In this document: in pieces, positions 51,781 to 60,960 of the stretch | Position numbering within the stretch: position 1 is the first letter of the stretch | Layout of the letters: each line of letters starts with the position of its first letter | Assembly (NCBI RefSeq): GCF_000190315.1 | Contig: NC_015151.1 | Span: forward strand, 1,736,001 to 1,800,000 | Reading direction: 5' to 3' | Length of the DNA: 64,000 nt | Source of the DNA: Vulcanisaeta moutnovskia 768-28 | Lineage (GTDB): Archaea > Thermoproteota > Thermoprotei > Thermoproteales > Thermocladiaceae | Notes under the pieces: model-generated | Told to the model about the DNA's origin: nothing | The model's database searches: none | Seen by the model: the letters and a program-made list of their open reading frames with translations, nothing else | Made by a program: the position numbers and the translations under genes

Positions 51781-53786
51781 TGAGCATGTTCGAAACCTTA
51801 CTTGGTGAATTAATGGGATTAATGTTGTTATCACCTATAGTACTTGCTGCACCCATAACTATTTATTGGCTATTTAACCAAGATCCGAGGAAAGCTAAGC
51901 CATTAGCTTATCTAGCGGTTATTGGTCTCGGAGTGTCCGCAATCATAGCCACTTACATAGAAATTGCATTTCCATGGATGAACATAGCCTATAACATGCC
52001 TTGGATGATCATACCCACTCCCAGTGGTAGTTTCACTATATATGTATCGTTTATTGTTAACTTTCTCAGCAGGAACATGGGATTATTAACTGCTTGGTTG
52101 GCCTTCATAATAGGAGTATATAGCCTTGATTATTTAGCCGATGATTACAGACTTGGTTGGTTCTGGTTCTTCTATAACCTCTTTGCAGCGTCCATGTTAC
52201 TCATGGTATATGCTAATGACTTATTGTTCATGTTCATTGGATGGGAGGGTCTTGGCTTTAGTTCCTGGGCTCTCATAGGGCATTGGTATAAGGATGATGA
52301 TGAATTATCATACGTAGGGAGGTTTGGTGAGAGACTAATTTTGAATAAACCGGCCTGGACCACGCCATCCTATGCAGCGTATAGGGCTATAGCCACGATA
52401 AGGTTTGGTGATATGCCAATGTTAGGTGCAATAGCCGCAATAGGCATATTAGGTGGTTCCCTAATATTGACCCCTGTAAATGGTGTTTCAGCCATAAACT
52501 GGCCTCATGTGATTTCAGTACTTGGTGTTGGTGGTACCGTTGCCTTATTACTGGCATTCATGCTTGGTCCATACACAAAGAGTGCCCAGGTTCCGTTTAA
52601 TGATTGGTTACTCACGGCAATGACGGGCCCTACCTCGGTCTCAGCATTACTACACTCAGCGACTATGGTTGCGGCCGGTGTCTACATATTCATGAGGCTG
52701 ACGGAGTCGTTGTACATGGCTGGCGCATTAACGAGTGCAGGTGTTGAGATTGTTTATTTAACAACCGTGTATATAGGGCTATTAACGGCATTGTTGGGGG
52801 CGTTGTTTGCCACGATGATTGATGAGAGGAAGGTTATCTTGGCAGGATCGACTATGTCCTCCCTAGGTTTTATGATGGGTGTAACAGCGTTAACGCCATT
52901 TATACCCCAGACGCTCACGGTGGGTATGTACGTAGTACCGCTGGCCGTGCTTGTGGCATTCTCATACTTAATAATTCACGCACTTGCTAAAGCCACATTA
53001 TTCCTAGTCAGTGGTCACTTAATACATGTAACCCACACCAGGTTTAACATGGGTGATTGGGAGTTCGGTAAGAGAATGAAGGCTGCATTCTACGCAGCAT
53101 TGGCCGCAGCCATATCCCTCGGTGGTGTACCTCCATTAGCTGGCTATTGGATTCATGCCGCGATGGACGAGGTCGCCACAGAAACCGTTTCTGTTGTCGG
53201 TTATGGCGCGTACATTCTCATGTTGTTGGCTAGCCTAGCCTATGTGGCGTTCTTATCAAGATTTGTTTCACTTAATTTCATAAAAGGTGAGAGACCGCAC
53301 ACACATGAGGAGCATGGCAAGTACCCACTTATGGTTGCGGCCTACATAATTACAGGAACGGCAGCGCTCGCCTCATTAGCGATACCCTTCGTGTTACAGC
53401 CAGCTATATTCATAAGTGCAGGTGTTGATCCTATAGTCATCGCTGTGGGTATTGTGTTATGGATAATCTTCATAATAGCCCTAATAAAGCCTAGGGTTGG
53501 TAATTTGGGATTAATAACTAGGATATTCGAAAGGAGGTATTACATACAGACCTTCATGGACGTCGTTTTGGCAGGTTTTGGGCTCGCTTTGACATTGGCC
53601 GCGTTTTACATCTATAAGGGTTTCGATATATTATTCAACTTCCTGATACCAGACGCATTTAATGCGTTGTCTAGGTATATTAGGTCAATACAAAGGGGTT
53701 ATTTAAGAACGTATTTAGAGATGCTGCTCGTTACGTTGGCAATCGCAATATTGGTGATCCTAATAATAATAGCATTATTGATGTAG
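51780..53786 (+). CDS. nuoL: complex I antiporter-like subunit, NuoL type
   Basis: About 668 residues with more than 14 transmembrane helices. NuoL features are DLLFMFIGWEGLGFSSWALIGHWY (transmembrane Glu), AQVPFNDWLLTAMTGPTSVSALLHSATMVAAGVYI (channel Lys region), HALAKATLFLVSGHLIH and a long C-terminal extension with a lateral-helix-like segment. ATG 51780 overlaps the nuoM stop by one base; GTG 51777 and ATG 51786 are alternatives. It would pump protons in complex I or a related membrane complex. Confidence 0.9.
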   Translation: MSMFETLLGELMGLMLLSPIVLAAPITIYWLFNQDPRKAKPLAYLAVIGLGVSAIIATYIEIAFPWMNIAYNMPWMIIPTPSGSFTIYVSFIVNFLSRNMGLLTAWLAFIIGVYSLDYLADDYRLGWFWFFYNLFAASMLLMVYANDLLFMFIGWEGLGFSSWALIGHWYKDDDELSYVGRFGERLILNKPAWTTPSYAAYRAIATIRFGDMPMLGAIAAIGILGGSLILTPVNGVSAINWPHVISVLGVGGTVALLLAFMLGPYTKSAQVPFNDWLLTAMTGPTSVSALLHSATMVAAGVYIFMRLTESLYMAGALTSAGVEIVYLTTVYIGLLTALLGALFATMIDERKVILAGSTMSSLGFMMGVTALTPFIPQTLTVGMYVVPLAVLVAFSYLIIHALAKATLFLVSGHLIHVTHTRFNMGDWEFGKRMKAAFYAALAAAISLGGVPPLAGYWIHAAMDEVATETVSVVGYGAYILMLLASLAYVAFLSRFVSLNFIKGERPHTHEEHGKYPLMVAAYIITGTAALASLAIPFVLQPAIFISAGVDPIVIAVGIVLWIIFIIALIKPRVGNLGLITRIFERRYYIQTFMDVVLAGFGLALTLAAFYIYKGFDILFNFLIPDAFNALSRYIRSIQRGYLRTYLEMLLVTLAIAILVILIIIALLM

Positions 53787-53818
53787 ATTTAACCTTCAAC
53801 AGCGCTTTTTCGTTTTAC

Positions 53819-54985
53819 TTACTTAATTTTCAATTGCTTTAGATACTCCTCCTTAACATGGAGTATTAACTTAGGTAAATCAATACCCATAGGGCAGACC
53901 TCCTTACAATTTCCAGAGTGTGTACATAACATGGCGGCCGGCCCTGCCTCCATTATTCCTCTGGTTACGGCCGTCCATGGTATACCCATAGGACCTGTAT
54001 ATGGTGGTTTACCAAACCTTGGACCAACAGCCCAATATGTTGGGCAATGCATACTGCACCTACCACACCTGATACATAGTAATATTTCCCATAGAATGGG
54101 ATCCTTGGCGGCTTTTCTTCTACCATTATCAATAAGCACCATGTGGAACTCCTTAGGGCCTTGGGCTGGTGATACCCTATACATCTCAACGTCAGCTGTA
54201 CTACTTGGTCCAGCCGTTAAGTTGACGTACGTAGGTGGGTAAAGCCCAGCGTAGGCCGCCTGTATTAGTGTTTCAATCATAGCGTGGTATAATGTTGGTA
54301 CTATCTTTTCAACACCATCGTAAACAATATGTACGGTGGGTACCACACTGGTCATCCTAATGTTTCCCTCATTCTCAACCAATAACACCGCACCTGTATC
54401 GGCAGCTATGGCATTGGCGCCCGTAATTCCCACATTGGCCTTAAGGAATTTATCCCTTAGGAATTCCCTGGCTCGCTGCGCAATAGCCACTGGGTCTGGC
54501 GGTACATCAATACCGAGCTTTTCCTTCATCACCTGGGCTATCCTCTCCTTGGTCATGTGAAGCGCAGGTGCTAGTATGTGACTCGGTTCCTCATTAGCAA
54601 TTTGTATCAAGAATTCGCCAAGATCCGTCTCCCAGACCTCGTTACCTAGATTTTCGAGGTACGGTCTTAATCCGGTCTCCGAGGCTACATTGTTCTTACT
54701 CATGACTATGACTTTGCCATTGCCGACAATCTTGCCGACAATATCCTTAGCTTCATTAGCAGTCTCAGCAAGATAGAACCTACCTCCTATTCGTTCTACG
54801 GACTTCTTAGTGAGGTCTATGTAGTAATCAAGGTTTTTAATGACCTCCTCCCTAGCCTTTCTCAATTCCTTAGCTAAATCAAGAAGATACGGATGTCTCT
54901 TAAGTATTTCAAAAACGGCAGGTATATTCGAAGACTTAGCCCTAGTTATAGCAACATCCCAATTCGGTGGTGCCACTACCTCCAT
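53819..54985 (-). CDS. LutB/LldF-like iron-sulfur protein with LUD domain
   Basis: About 388 residues. The LUD domain comprises residues about 60-270 with VIVMSKNNVASETGL, VGITGANAIAADTGAVLLVENEGN and TSVVPTVHIV. A ferredoxin-like domain follows. The first cluster is complete (CIRCGRCSMHCPTYWAVG). The second reads CTHSGNCKEVCPMGI, with Ser where the second Cys is expected. Relatives act in lactate oxidation. ATG 54985 is 26 bases after a TATA box on the minus strand (about 55006-55014). Confidence 0.87.
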   Translation of the reverse strand: MEVVAPPNWDVAITRAKSSNIPAVFEILKRHPYLLDLAKELRKAREEVIKNLDYYIDLTKKSVERIGGRFYLAETANEAKDIVGKIVGNGKVIVMSKNNVASETGLRPYLENLGNEVWETDLGEFLIQIANEEPSHILAPALHMTKERIAQVMKEKLGIDVPPDPVAIAQRAREFLRDKFLKANVGITGANAIAADTGAVLLVENEGNIRMTSVVPTVHIVYDGVEKIVPTLYHAMIETLIQAAYAGLYPPTYVNLTAGPSSTADVEMYRVSPAQGPKEFHMVLIDNGRRKAAKDPILWEILLCIRCGRCSMHCPTYWAVGPRFGKPPYTGPMGIPWTAVTRGIMEAGPAAMLCTHSGNCKEVCPMGIDLPKLILHVKEEYLKQLKIK

Positions 54986-55034
54986 CACATCCCAATTAAT
55001 TCATCCCATTTAAATACAAAACCTAACATGTACG

Positions 55035-56027
55035 CTAGTACTTCTCGTGCCAGAGCTTCATAACCTCATCCTCAATAAAGCCGCTAACATTACCAAGTAC
55101 TTCACCATCCTTAACCAAATCAACACCTGGCTCGCCCTTAACAACCTCACCAATGATTGAGTAATTAATACCAAGTCTCCGTAACTTATAGTCCACGGCA
55201 TTAACCACACTCCTGGGTATTGTAGCCACTAGCATGCCTGAACTTAGTGACTTAAGTGGGTCGAGACCCAACGTATTAAATAAATACCGCGTTTCTGGAA
55301 GTATGGGTATCCCATCAACATTTATCCTTAACCTAACACCACTAGCCTCGGCAATCTCAAGAAGACCCTGTAATAACCCACCCTCGGTTGGATCGTGCAT
55401 TGCATTAGCAACATCGGCTAGCTCGAGTGCTTCCTTAACAACACTAAGATTCCAAATAAGGTCCTTGGCCCTATCAAGAACATCCTTAGGTACACCCCTC
55501 CTAATTAGCTCATTAGTAAAGTCGCTAGCCAGTATTGCCGTGCCTTCCATAGCTACGTACTTCGTTACAAGGATTAAATCACCTACCTGGGCGTCAGACG
55601 TGGTTATGTAGCGATCCCCAACGCCAATGGCTGTGGTTGATGCAATAACTCTATCAAGACCTGGAGCATACTCTGTATGACCACCAACAAGCGAACCTCC
55701 TAATTCCATGAGTGCGGTATTTACGTCCGTCATTATCTTCCTAATACCATCCTCATTAGTGTCTGTGGGCAATAGCAATGTTAATAAAAACCACCTCGGC
55801 CTAATACCTCTAACGGCTATATCATTAGCTACTATATTTATTGCAAACCAACCAATCCTCTCAATAGCGCCGGTTATTGGGTCCGTATGCATTGCCAAGT
55901 ATTTGTCGCTAATCCTGATAATTGCGGCATCCTCACCTACCTTAGGGCCGACGATTACATCGTCATCCTTAACGCCTAAATTCGTAAATACAATTCTCCT
56001 TAGTACTTCATTACTTATCTTAACCAT
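55035..56027 (-). CDS. AIR synthase-related protein (HypE/ThiL-like)
   Basis: About 330 residues of the PurM/HypE/SelD/ThiL fold. The N-terminal part has VGPKVGEDAAIIRI (nucleotide-binding Asp), IVANDIAVRGIRPRWFLLTLLLP and VGGHTEYAPGLDRVIASTTAIG. The C-terminal part has AMHDPTEGGLLQGLLEIAEASGV. The C-terminus ends LWHEKY without the Cys tail of true HypE, and no hydrogenase genes are near, so the substrate is unknown. ATG 56027 follows a TATA box at about 56050-56060; the frame extends to 56051. Confidence 0.82.
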   Translation of the reverse strand: MVKISNEVLRRIVFTNLGVKDDDVIVGPKVGEDAAIIRISDKYLAMHTDPITGAIERIGWFAINIVANDIAVRGIRPRWFLLTLLLPTDTNEDGIRKIMTDVNTALMELGGSLVGGHTEYAPGLDRVIASTTAIGVGDRYITTSDAQVGDLILVTKYVAMEGTAILASDFTNELIRRGVPKDVLDRAKDLIWNLSVVKEALELADVANAMHDPTEGGLLQGLLEIAEASGVRLRINVDGIPILPETRYLFNTLGLDPLKSLSSGMLVATIPRSVVNAVDYKLRRLGINYSIIGEVVKGEPGVDLVKDGEVLGNVSGFIEDEVMKLWHEKY

Positions 56028-56120
56028 GACGCCAACTCTGGCATATCGCATATTTTAAATTATTAGGTTAGGATGGTTCCTGAGTAAGACTTAATACTAT
56101 GCAATACGTATCAACATGTT

Positions 56121-57359
56121 ATGACTACACCACGCGAGATCTATGAACGATCATTAGATGCACTAAAGCTGATTAAGGATGCTCAATCAAGGGGTTTAAT
56201 ACATAGGACACCCTTAATAAGGTCCGAGACTATCAGTAATATTGCTGGTACCAATGTATGGTTGAAGCTCGAGTCTCTCCAAAAAACTGGCTCATTCAAG
56301 GTTAGGGGTGCTTACTTTGCGATTAGTAATGCGGTCAAGAGAATGAGTATAAACCACGTCGTTACAGCCTCAGCAGGTAATCACGCGCAGGGCGTAGCCT
56401 ACTCAGCAAGCCTAATGGGTATAAAGGCCACGGTGGTAATGCCCCAGTACACGCCATGGATAAAGATATCAAGGGCGAAGAGGTACGGAGCCGACGTTGT
56501 CCTTCACGGTGAATCCTACAGCGAGGCTGAGGAATACGCAACTAAATTGGCTAGGGATTTGGGTGCGTATTACGTCCATGCATACAACGATCCTGACGTG
56601 ATAGCTGGGCAAGGCACAATAGGCTTTGAGATACTCGAGGATCTTAAGGATGTCGATTATGTAATAGTACCCGTCGGTGGTGGTGGGCTAATATCAGGGA
56701 TAGCCTCTGTAATAAAGACAGTAAGCCCCAGAACTAAGGTTATTGGTGTTCAATCAGATGGCGCTCCAGGAGCATATTTAAGCTTAAAGAGTGGTAGGAT
56801 AATTACGATAGAGAGGGTAGACACGATAGCGGATGGTATAGCCGTTAAGAAGATTGGTGATTTAACGTTTAAACTAATGAGTGAGTTGCTTGATGATATA
56901 GTGTTGGTTAACGATCTTGAAATTGCCAAGGCCATATTAACAATAGCGGAGAGCGTTAAGGTAATTGCTGAAGGTGCAGGTGCGGTTGCCGTTGCTGCGT
57001 TGATGAGCGGTAAGGTTAAGGTTAGTGGTAATGTGGTAGCTGTGGTTAGTGGTGGTAATATAGATATGAATATGTTATTTAGAGTAATAAGTAAGGCCCT
57101 GGCCCTAGAGGGAAGGATTGTGAAGATAAGCGGCTTATTACCAGATAGACCTGGCATGCTTGGTAAGGTAACATCTGTGTTAGGTGATTTAGGCGTTAAT
57201 ATTCTCGATATATTTCATGAGAGGTATGACCCAACAATAACGCCGGGCTATGCCATGGTGTCGTTTATAGTGGAATTACCGCCCGAGGAGAATGCCCTTG
57301 ATAAGGTTATGAATAAACTTAAGGAACTTGGATTTAGCTTTAGGGTTGAGAAACCATAA
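56121..57359 (+). CDS. ilvA: threonine dehydratase (threonine ammonia-lyase)
   Basis: The 412-residue PLP enzyme converts threonine to 2-oxobutanoate and ammonia. The Schiff-base lysine is in LESLQKTGSFKVRGAYFA (near residue 55), the phosphate loop is VPVGGGGLISGIASV and there is a serine at VVSGGNIDM. A C-terminal ACT-like domain (LLPDRPGMLGKVTSVLGDLGVNILDI) gives allosteric control. It is followed by RidA, which removes its reactive enamine/imine product. Confidence 0.93.
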   Translation: MTTPREIYERSLDALKLIKDAQSRGLIHRTPLIRSETISNIAGTNVWLKLESLQKTGSFKVRGAYFAISNAVKRMSINHVVTASAGNHAQGVAYSASLMGIKATVVMPQYTPWIKISRAKRYGADVVLHGESYSEAEEYATKLARDLGAYYVHAYNDPDVIAGQGTIGFEILEDLKDVDYVIVPVGGGGLISGIASVIKTVSPRTKVIGVQSDGAPGAYLSLKSGRIITIERVDTIADGIAVKKIGDLTFKLMSELLDDIVLVNDLEIAKAILTIAESVKVIAEGAGAVAVAALMSGKVKVSGNVVAVVSGGNIDMNMLFRVISKALALEGRIVKISGLLPDRPGMLGKVTSVLGDLGVNILDIFHERYDPTITPGYAMVSFIVELPPEENALDKVMNKLKELGFSFRVEKP

Positions 57360-57393
57360 TGCTTTAAAGAAAAGTGAATTATTGTGAATTGCC

Positions 57394-57777
57394 ATGCCAA
57401 GAACAACAATATTTACCGATAAGGCACCTAAACCAATAGGCCCATATTCACAGGCTGTGCGTGTTGGTAATACTCTATTCATTAGTGGGCAGATACCCAT
57501 TGACCCATCAACTGGGCAGTTGGTTAAGGGTAGCGTTAAGGAACAGACTGAGAGGGTTCTCGAGAATATTAAGGCTATCCTTGAGGCTGCAGGTTATTCC
57601 TTGGTTGACGTGGCTTGGGTATTCGTGGCACTTAAGGATCTGAGCAGGTTCTCGGAATTTAATGAGGTTTATTCAAGGTACTTTAAGGAGAATCCACCTG
57701 CGCGCATTACTGTTGAGGTGAGTAACTTACCTGGTGGCGCCTTGATAGAGATATCTGCTATAGCCGTTAAGGATTAA
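57394..57777 (+). CDS. ridA: RidA family 2-iminobutanoate/2-iminopropanoate deaminase
   Basis: The 127-residue protein has the YjgF/RidA signature [26 protein letters not shown], the active-site-like [18 protein letters not shown] and the ending [24 protein letters not shown]. It hydrolyses reactive imines released by threonine dehydratase, whose gene is 34 bases upstream. Confidence 0.94.
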   Translation: MPRTTIFTDKAPKPIGPYSQAVRVGNTLFISGQIPIDPSTGQLVKGSVKEQTERVLENIKAILEAAGYSLVDVAWVFVALKDLSRFSEFNEVYSRYFKENPPARITVEVSNLPGGALIEISAIAVKD

Positions 57778-57850
57778 TGAAATTAAAATTAATTCATTAT
57801 CCTTATTAATGACTAGGTATTAATCAAACATTGTCTTGGTAGGTAATTCA

Positions 57851-58561
57851 ATGATTAGATTCAGTAGGGATTACGTAACTGTTTCTGAAATAGCCCAACA
57901 GCTATATTGTGAATACAAATTGCATTTATCAGTCGTTGAAGGTAGGGTGCAAACACCATCCATGGAAATGGGAATAATAATCCACGATGAGGTATTTAAG
58001 GGAAGGAGAGTGAGTACAGAGGAGTTTCTCAATGTTGTTAAGAGCAGTGAGATTGTAATAGCCACATTACCGTTAATAGCAAATATAAGTGGTATTACTG
58101 TATTGGGTATACCCGACGCTGTGGTATTTATGGGTGGAATAGCCAAGGCTGTTATTGAATTAAAGACAAGTAATAAGTGGTTGGATAGATTATTCGATAA
58201 CGAGTATGTACAGGCACAATTATATGCATATCTAATAAATAAAATGGGATTAGGTAAGGATCCATTGGTTATTGTGATAAAGACTAAGCGTGATATTAAC
58301 ATCACCGAGAAGTTACGTAGGAATATTCTCTCTATGGCAGTTAAGTATTTAATGAATTCTGTGGAATTTCCTGCTAAGGTTAGGTTTAGGGATTTCATAG
58401 TCTACATTAATGAGTTTGATAGATCAATAGAGGTTCACCTTAAATGGGCATTGGATTATTGGCTGATGCGTAGAGAACCCAAGGCCTCACCATCACTTGG
58501 TAAATGCGCCGTATGTGAATTTAATAATAAATGCCCATTTAAGTCATTCGTACAGGAGTGA
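57851..58561 (+). CDS. Cas4-like PD-(D/E)XK nuclease, solo
   Basis: About 236 residues with the Cas4 layout. These are an N-terminal Cys (QLYCEYKLHL), the G-x3-H box (MGIIIHDEVF), GIPDAV and VIELKTS as the nuclease core, QAQLYAYL as the Q/Y motif, and CAVCEFNNKC at the end, giving four cysteines for an Fe-S cluster. No cas1, cas2 or CRISPR repeats occur in the window. ATG 57851 is preferred over TTG 57836. Likely a 5' or 3' exonuclease for DNA repair or end processing. Confidence 0.82.
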   Translation: MIRFSRDYVTVSEIAQQLYCEYKLHLSVVEGRVQTPSMEMGIIIHDEVFKGRRVSTEEFLNVVKSSEIVIATLPLIANISGITVLGIPDAVVFMGGIAKAVIELKTSNKWLDRLFDNEYVQAQLYAYLINKMGLGKDPLVIVIKTKRDINITEKLRRNILSMAVKYLMNSVEFPAKVRFRDFIVYINEFDRSIEVHLKWALDYWLMRREPKASPSLGKCAVCEFNNKCPFKSFVQE

Positions 58562-58633
58562 TGCTTAGGCCGTAATTCTCTAATTAATTAGGATAAATCA
58601 TGAATTACTTAATGCAAGTTTTGGTTCTAAAAA

Positions 58634-59098
58634 TTACTCTTCAGCAACTTCATGATACTTCTGTACTCGTTTTAGGTTCATACGCCTTAATACCGATAGT
58701 ACTTGATCAATGTATTTATTTACCTCGGTTTCATTCAATTCTCTATCCTTAATTATTACCTCCATAACCTTTGCATAGTTCTTATATTCCTCATTCAGTT
58801 TTTTCCAGGGAATGCCCCTTAGGGACTGCATCAATTTCTCATTAATCGGTAGTAACCTCTTAGTCATTAAAAATGATATTATTGGATAACCAACATAACC
58901 CCTATATATAGTACCATTGTCCGTACTGTCGACCTCCCTCCTAGAAATATCCACATAGACCTTATATGTTCTCGTACCATCTGACGACCTAACCAATGCC
59001 TCCTTCTCATTAACTTCCTCAACCCTACCATCAGCAAGGGCTCCAAGGGCCTCAAGAACCTTAATCCTAGGTGGTGTTTTTAGGTAGTTAGAGCTCAC
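58634..59098 (-). CDS. unknown protein, 154 residues
   Basis: GTG start at 59098, placed 26 bases after a TATA box on the minus strand (about 59119-59130). It begins with a winged-helix-like segment (TPPRIKVLEALGALADGRVEEV), a small beta domain and a helical C-terminus with ELNETEVNKYIDQVLSVLRRMNLKRV. A DNA-binding or regulatory role is possible. No family recognised. Confidence 0.65.
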   Translation of the reverse strand: MSSNYLKTPPRIKVLEALGALADGRVEEVNEKEALVRSSDGTRTYKVYVDISRREVDSTDNGTIYRGYVGYPIISFLMTKRLLPINEKLMQSLRGIPWKKLNEEYKNYAKVMEVIIKDRELNETEVNKYIDQVLSVLRRMNLKRVQKYHEVAEE

Positions 59099-59183
59099 GT
59101 ACTTATTGTAATTACCTTATTTTTAAGTCATTTTAATAGTCTGATTAAAGTTAAATGGCGCCTATGCATTGGGTTTAATTAGC

Positions 59184-60446
59184 ATGGGCTTTAAGGAGAC
59201 AAAGATCGTGGATCAAGTACTCAATGAGGCTATTAAATATATTAAGCACGTGCCTAGAGTCGTTGATTCTACAATAACTGAAGCACTTAATAAGTACTTG
59301 GCTGAGGATGCAGTGGCTAAATTTGATGTACCTGGATTCAATAGGTCGGCAGTTGATGGTTATGCAGTAAGGAGCGTAGATACCTTTGGGGCATCATCAA
59401 CAAATCCAATAACGCTGAGGGTGATAGGGTTTATGTCGGTTGGTGATGATCCAAGCAAATACTCATTAAATCCAGGTGAGGCCGTGGAAATAAGCACTGG
59501 CGCTCCATTACCTATTAATGCTGATGCAGTGGTTATGTATGAAGATACACGCAGGGCAGGGGATTATGTTGAGGTTTTAAGACCTGTACCACCCATGGGT
59601 AATGTATCAAGGAGGGGTGAGGACGTTAAGGCCAATGAGGTAATGTATAGGAAAGGCATGAAAATATTGCCTTGGGATTTAGGTGTATTAGCGTCAATGG
59701 GTATTTATAGGGTTAAGGTATTCTCACCAAGAGTTGCAATAATAAGTACGGGTAATGAGCTTGTGGAAGTAACTGATGTGTTAAGTAAGGGACCGCCACC
59801 TGGCCGGGTAGTTAATAGTTCAAGGTTTGTAATTGAGGGTTTGCTCAAGTCTCTTGGTTGCGAACCAGTTTACCTAGGCATTGTTGGTGATTATGAGGAG
59901 AGGATAGCCGAAACCATAGATAATGCTCTCAGGGATTATGATGCAGTAATTACAACGGGCGGTGTTTCGGTGGGTAAGGTTGATTATACAATAAAAGCCG
60001 TAATGAGACTAAAACCTGAGTATATTAATCACGGGCTTTCAATTAGGCCTGGAAAGCCAAACAGCATAGCAGTGGTTAATGGAAAACCTATCTTTATGCT
60101 TAGTGGTTTTCCTGTTGCAGCCGCAACAGGTTTTGATGTGCTTGTAAGGCCTATACTACTTCATATGATGGGGGCTACTGATGATCCAAGGCCCATTGTC
60201 AGGGGCATTCTAACCAGGAGGGTATCAACGCCAGTTAATACTAGGTCATTTGTGAGGGTTAGGGTTTACTTGGGAAGAGATGGTAAGGTGTATGTGGATC
60301 CACTTGCATTAACAGGTAGTGGGGTACTGAGTACGTTGGTCAGGGGTAATGGTATTCTCATTGTTCCTGAGAATAGGGAGGGGTTTGATGAGGGTGATGA
60401 GGTGGAGGTTACATTAATTAGACCATTGTTTGTAGAGGGATCGTAA
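59184..60446 (+). CDS. moeA: molybdopterin molybdotransferase MoeA
   Basis: The 420-residue enzyme inserts Mo or W into molybdopterin. Landmarks are FDVPGFNRSAVDGYAVRS, GEAVEISTGAPLPINADAVVMYED, ISTGNELVEV, VVNSSRF and the MoCF-biosynthesis loop TTGGVSVGKVDY, followed by RPGKPNSIAV and LSGFPVAAATGF. A C-terminal domain IV is present. It fits the tungstate/molybdate transporter at 15808-18842. ATG 59184 is chosen over TTG 59169. Confidence 0.93.
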   Translation: MGFKETKIVDQVLNEAIKYIKHVPRVVDSTITEALNKYLAEDAVAKFDVPGFNRSAVDGYAVRSVDTFGASSTNPITLRVIGFMSVGDDPSKYSLNPGEAVEISTGAPLPINADAVVMYEDTRRAGDYVEVLRPVPPMGNVSRRGEDVKANEVMYRKGMKILPWDLGVLASMGIYRVKVFSPRVAIISTGNELVEVTDVLSKGPPPGRVVNSSRFVIEGLLKSLGCEPVYLGIVGDYEERIAETIDNALRDYDAVITTGGVSVGKVDYTIKAVMRLKPEYINHGLSIRPGKPNSIAVVNGKPIFMLSGFPVAAATGFDVLVRPILLHMMGATDDPRPIVRGILTRRVSTPVNTRSFVRVRVYLGRDGKVYVDPLALTGSGVLSTLVRGNGILIVPENREGFDEGDEVEVTLIRPLFVEGS

Positions 60447-60493
60447 TAAGATAGCTTTTTTAACTTGCTTATTTAGCCATCATTTTGAGGGTA

Positions 60494-60955
60494 ATGTCAT
60501 CTTCAATTCCTGAATACTTAAGACAGTCTGTGAAAGTTAAGGAGATTATTGATGACATAGAGATTAATTCGTTTAAAGTGCCTCCACATAAATTCTTTGT
60601 TAATGAAGAATTAACATACTTATCCTTACCCCTTAATGTTGAGGAAAAGGTTATCATAAATAAAATAAATGAATTAAAGCTTGGAAGAAAAACAATTGAA
60701 AAATTATACGCCATAAGGCTTGATTCAGAGCCATGGCAATACAACGAACTTGAACTACCCGACTTACTTAATAATGAGGTTGATGGTACCTCAATGGAGA
60801 GTAAGGGTAACGTTATATTCTCGGCATACATTCATGTTAATGGTATTAAGAATTTCCTAAAAATAATCGCCTTTAAGTATGTAAGTTACGTAGAAGTAGA
60901 CATTGTGAGACTTGCTGGTTATCGGGGAATAGTCAGGTATATAGTGCACTTCTAA
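60494..60955 (+). CDS. unknown protein, about 153 residues
   Basis: ATG 60494 (MSSSIPEYL) is preferred over an upstream TTG at 60485. The frame alternates helices and strands (VKVKEIIDDIEINSFKVPPHKF; TYLSLPLNVEEKVIINKINELKLG; ending KIIAFKYVSYVEVDIVRLAGYRGIVRYIVHF). There are no cysteines or membrane segments. Its stop is 5 bases from the nurA stop. No family recognised. Confidence 0.62.
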   Translation: MSSSIPEYLRQSVKVKEIIDDIEINSFKVPPHKFFVNEELTYLSLPLNVEEKVIINKINELKLGRKTIEKLYAIRLDSEPWQYNELELPDLLNNEVDGTSMESKGNVIFSAYIHVNGIKNFLKIIAFKYVSYVEVDIVRLAGYRGIVRYIVHF

Positions 60956-60960
60956 CTGGG

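Noticed and set aside
55035-56027. True HypE hydrogenase maturation protein
   Set aside because: The C-terminal Cys motif is absent and no hyp or hydrogenase genes are adjacent, so only the wider AIR-synthase-related call is kept.
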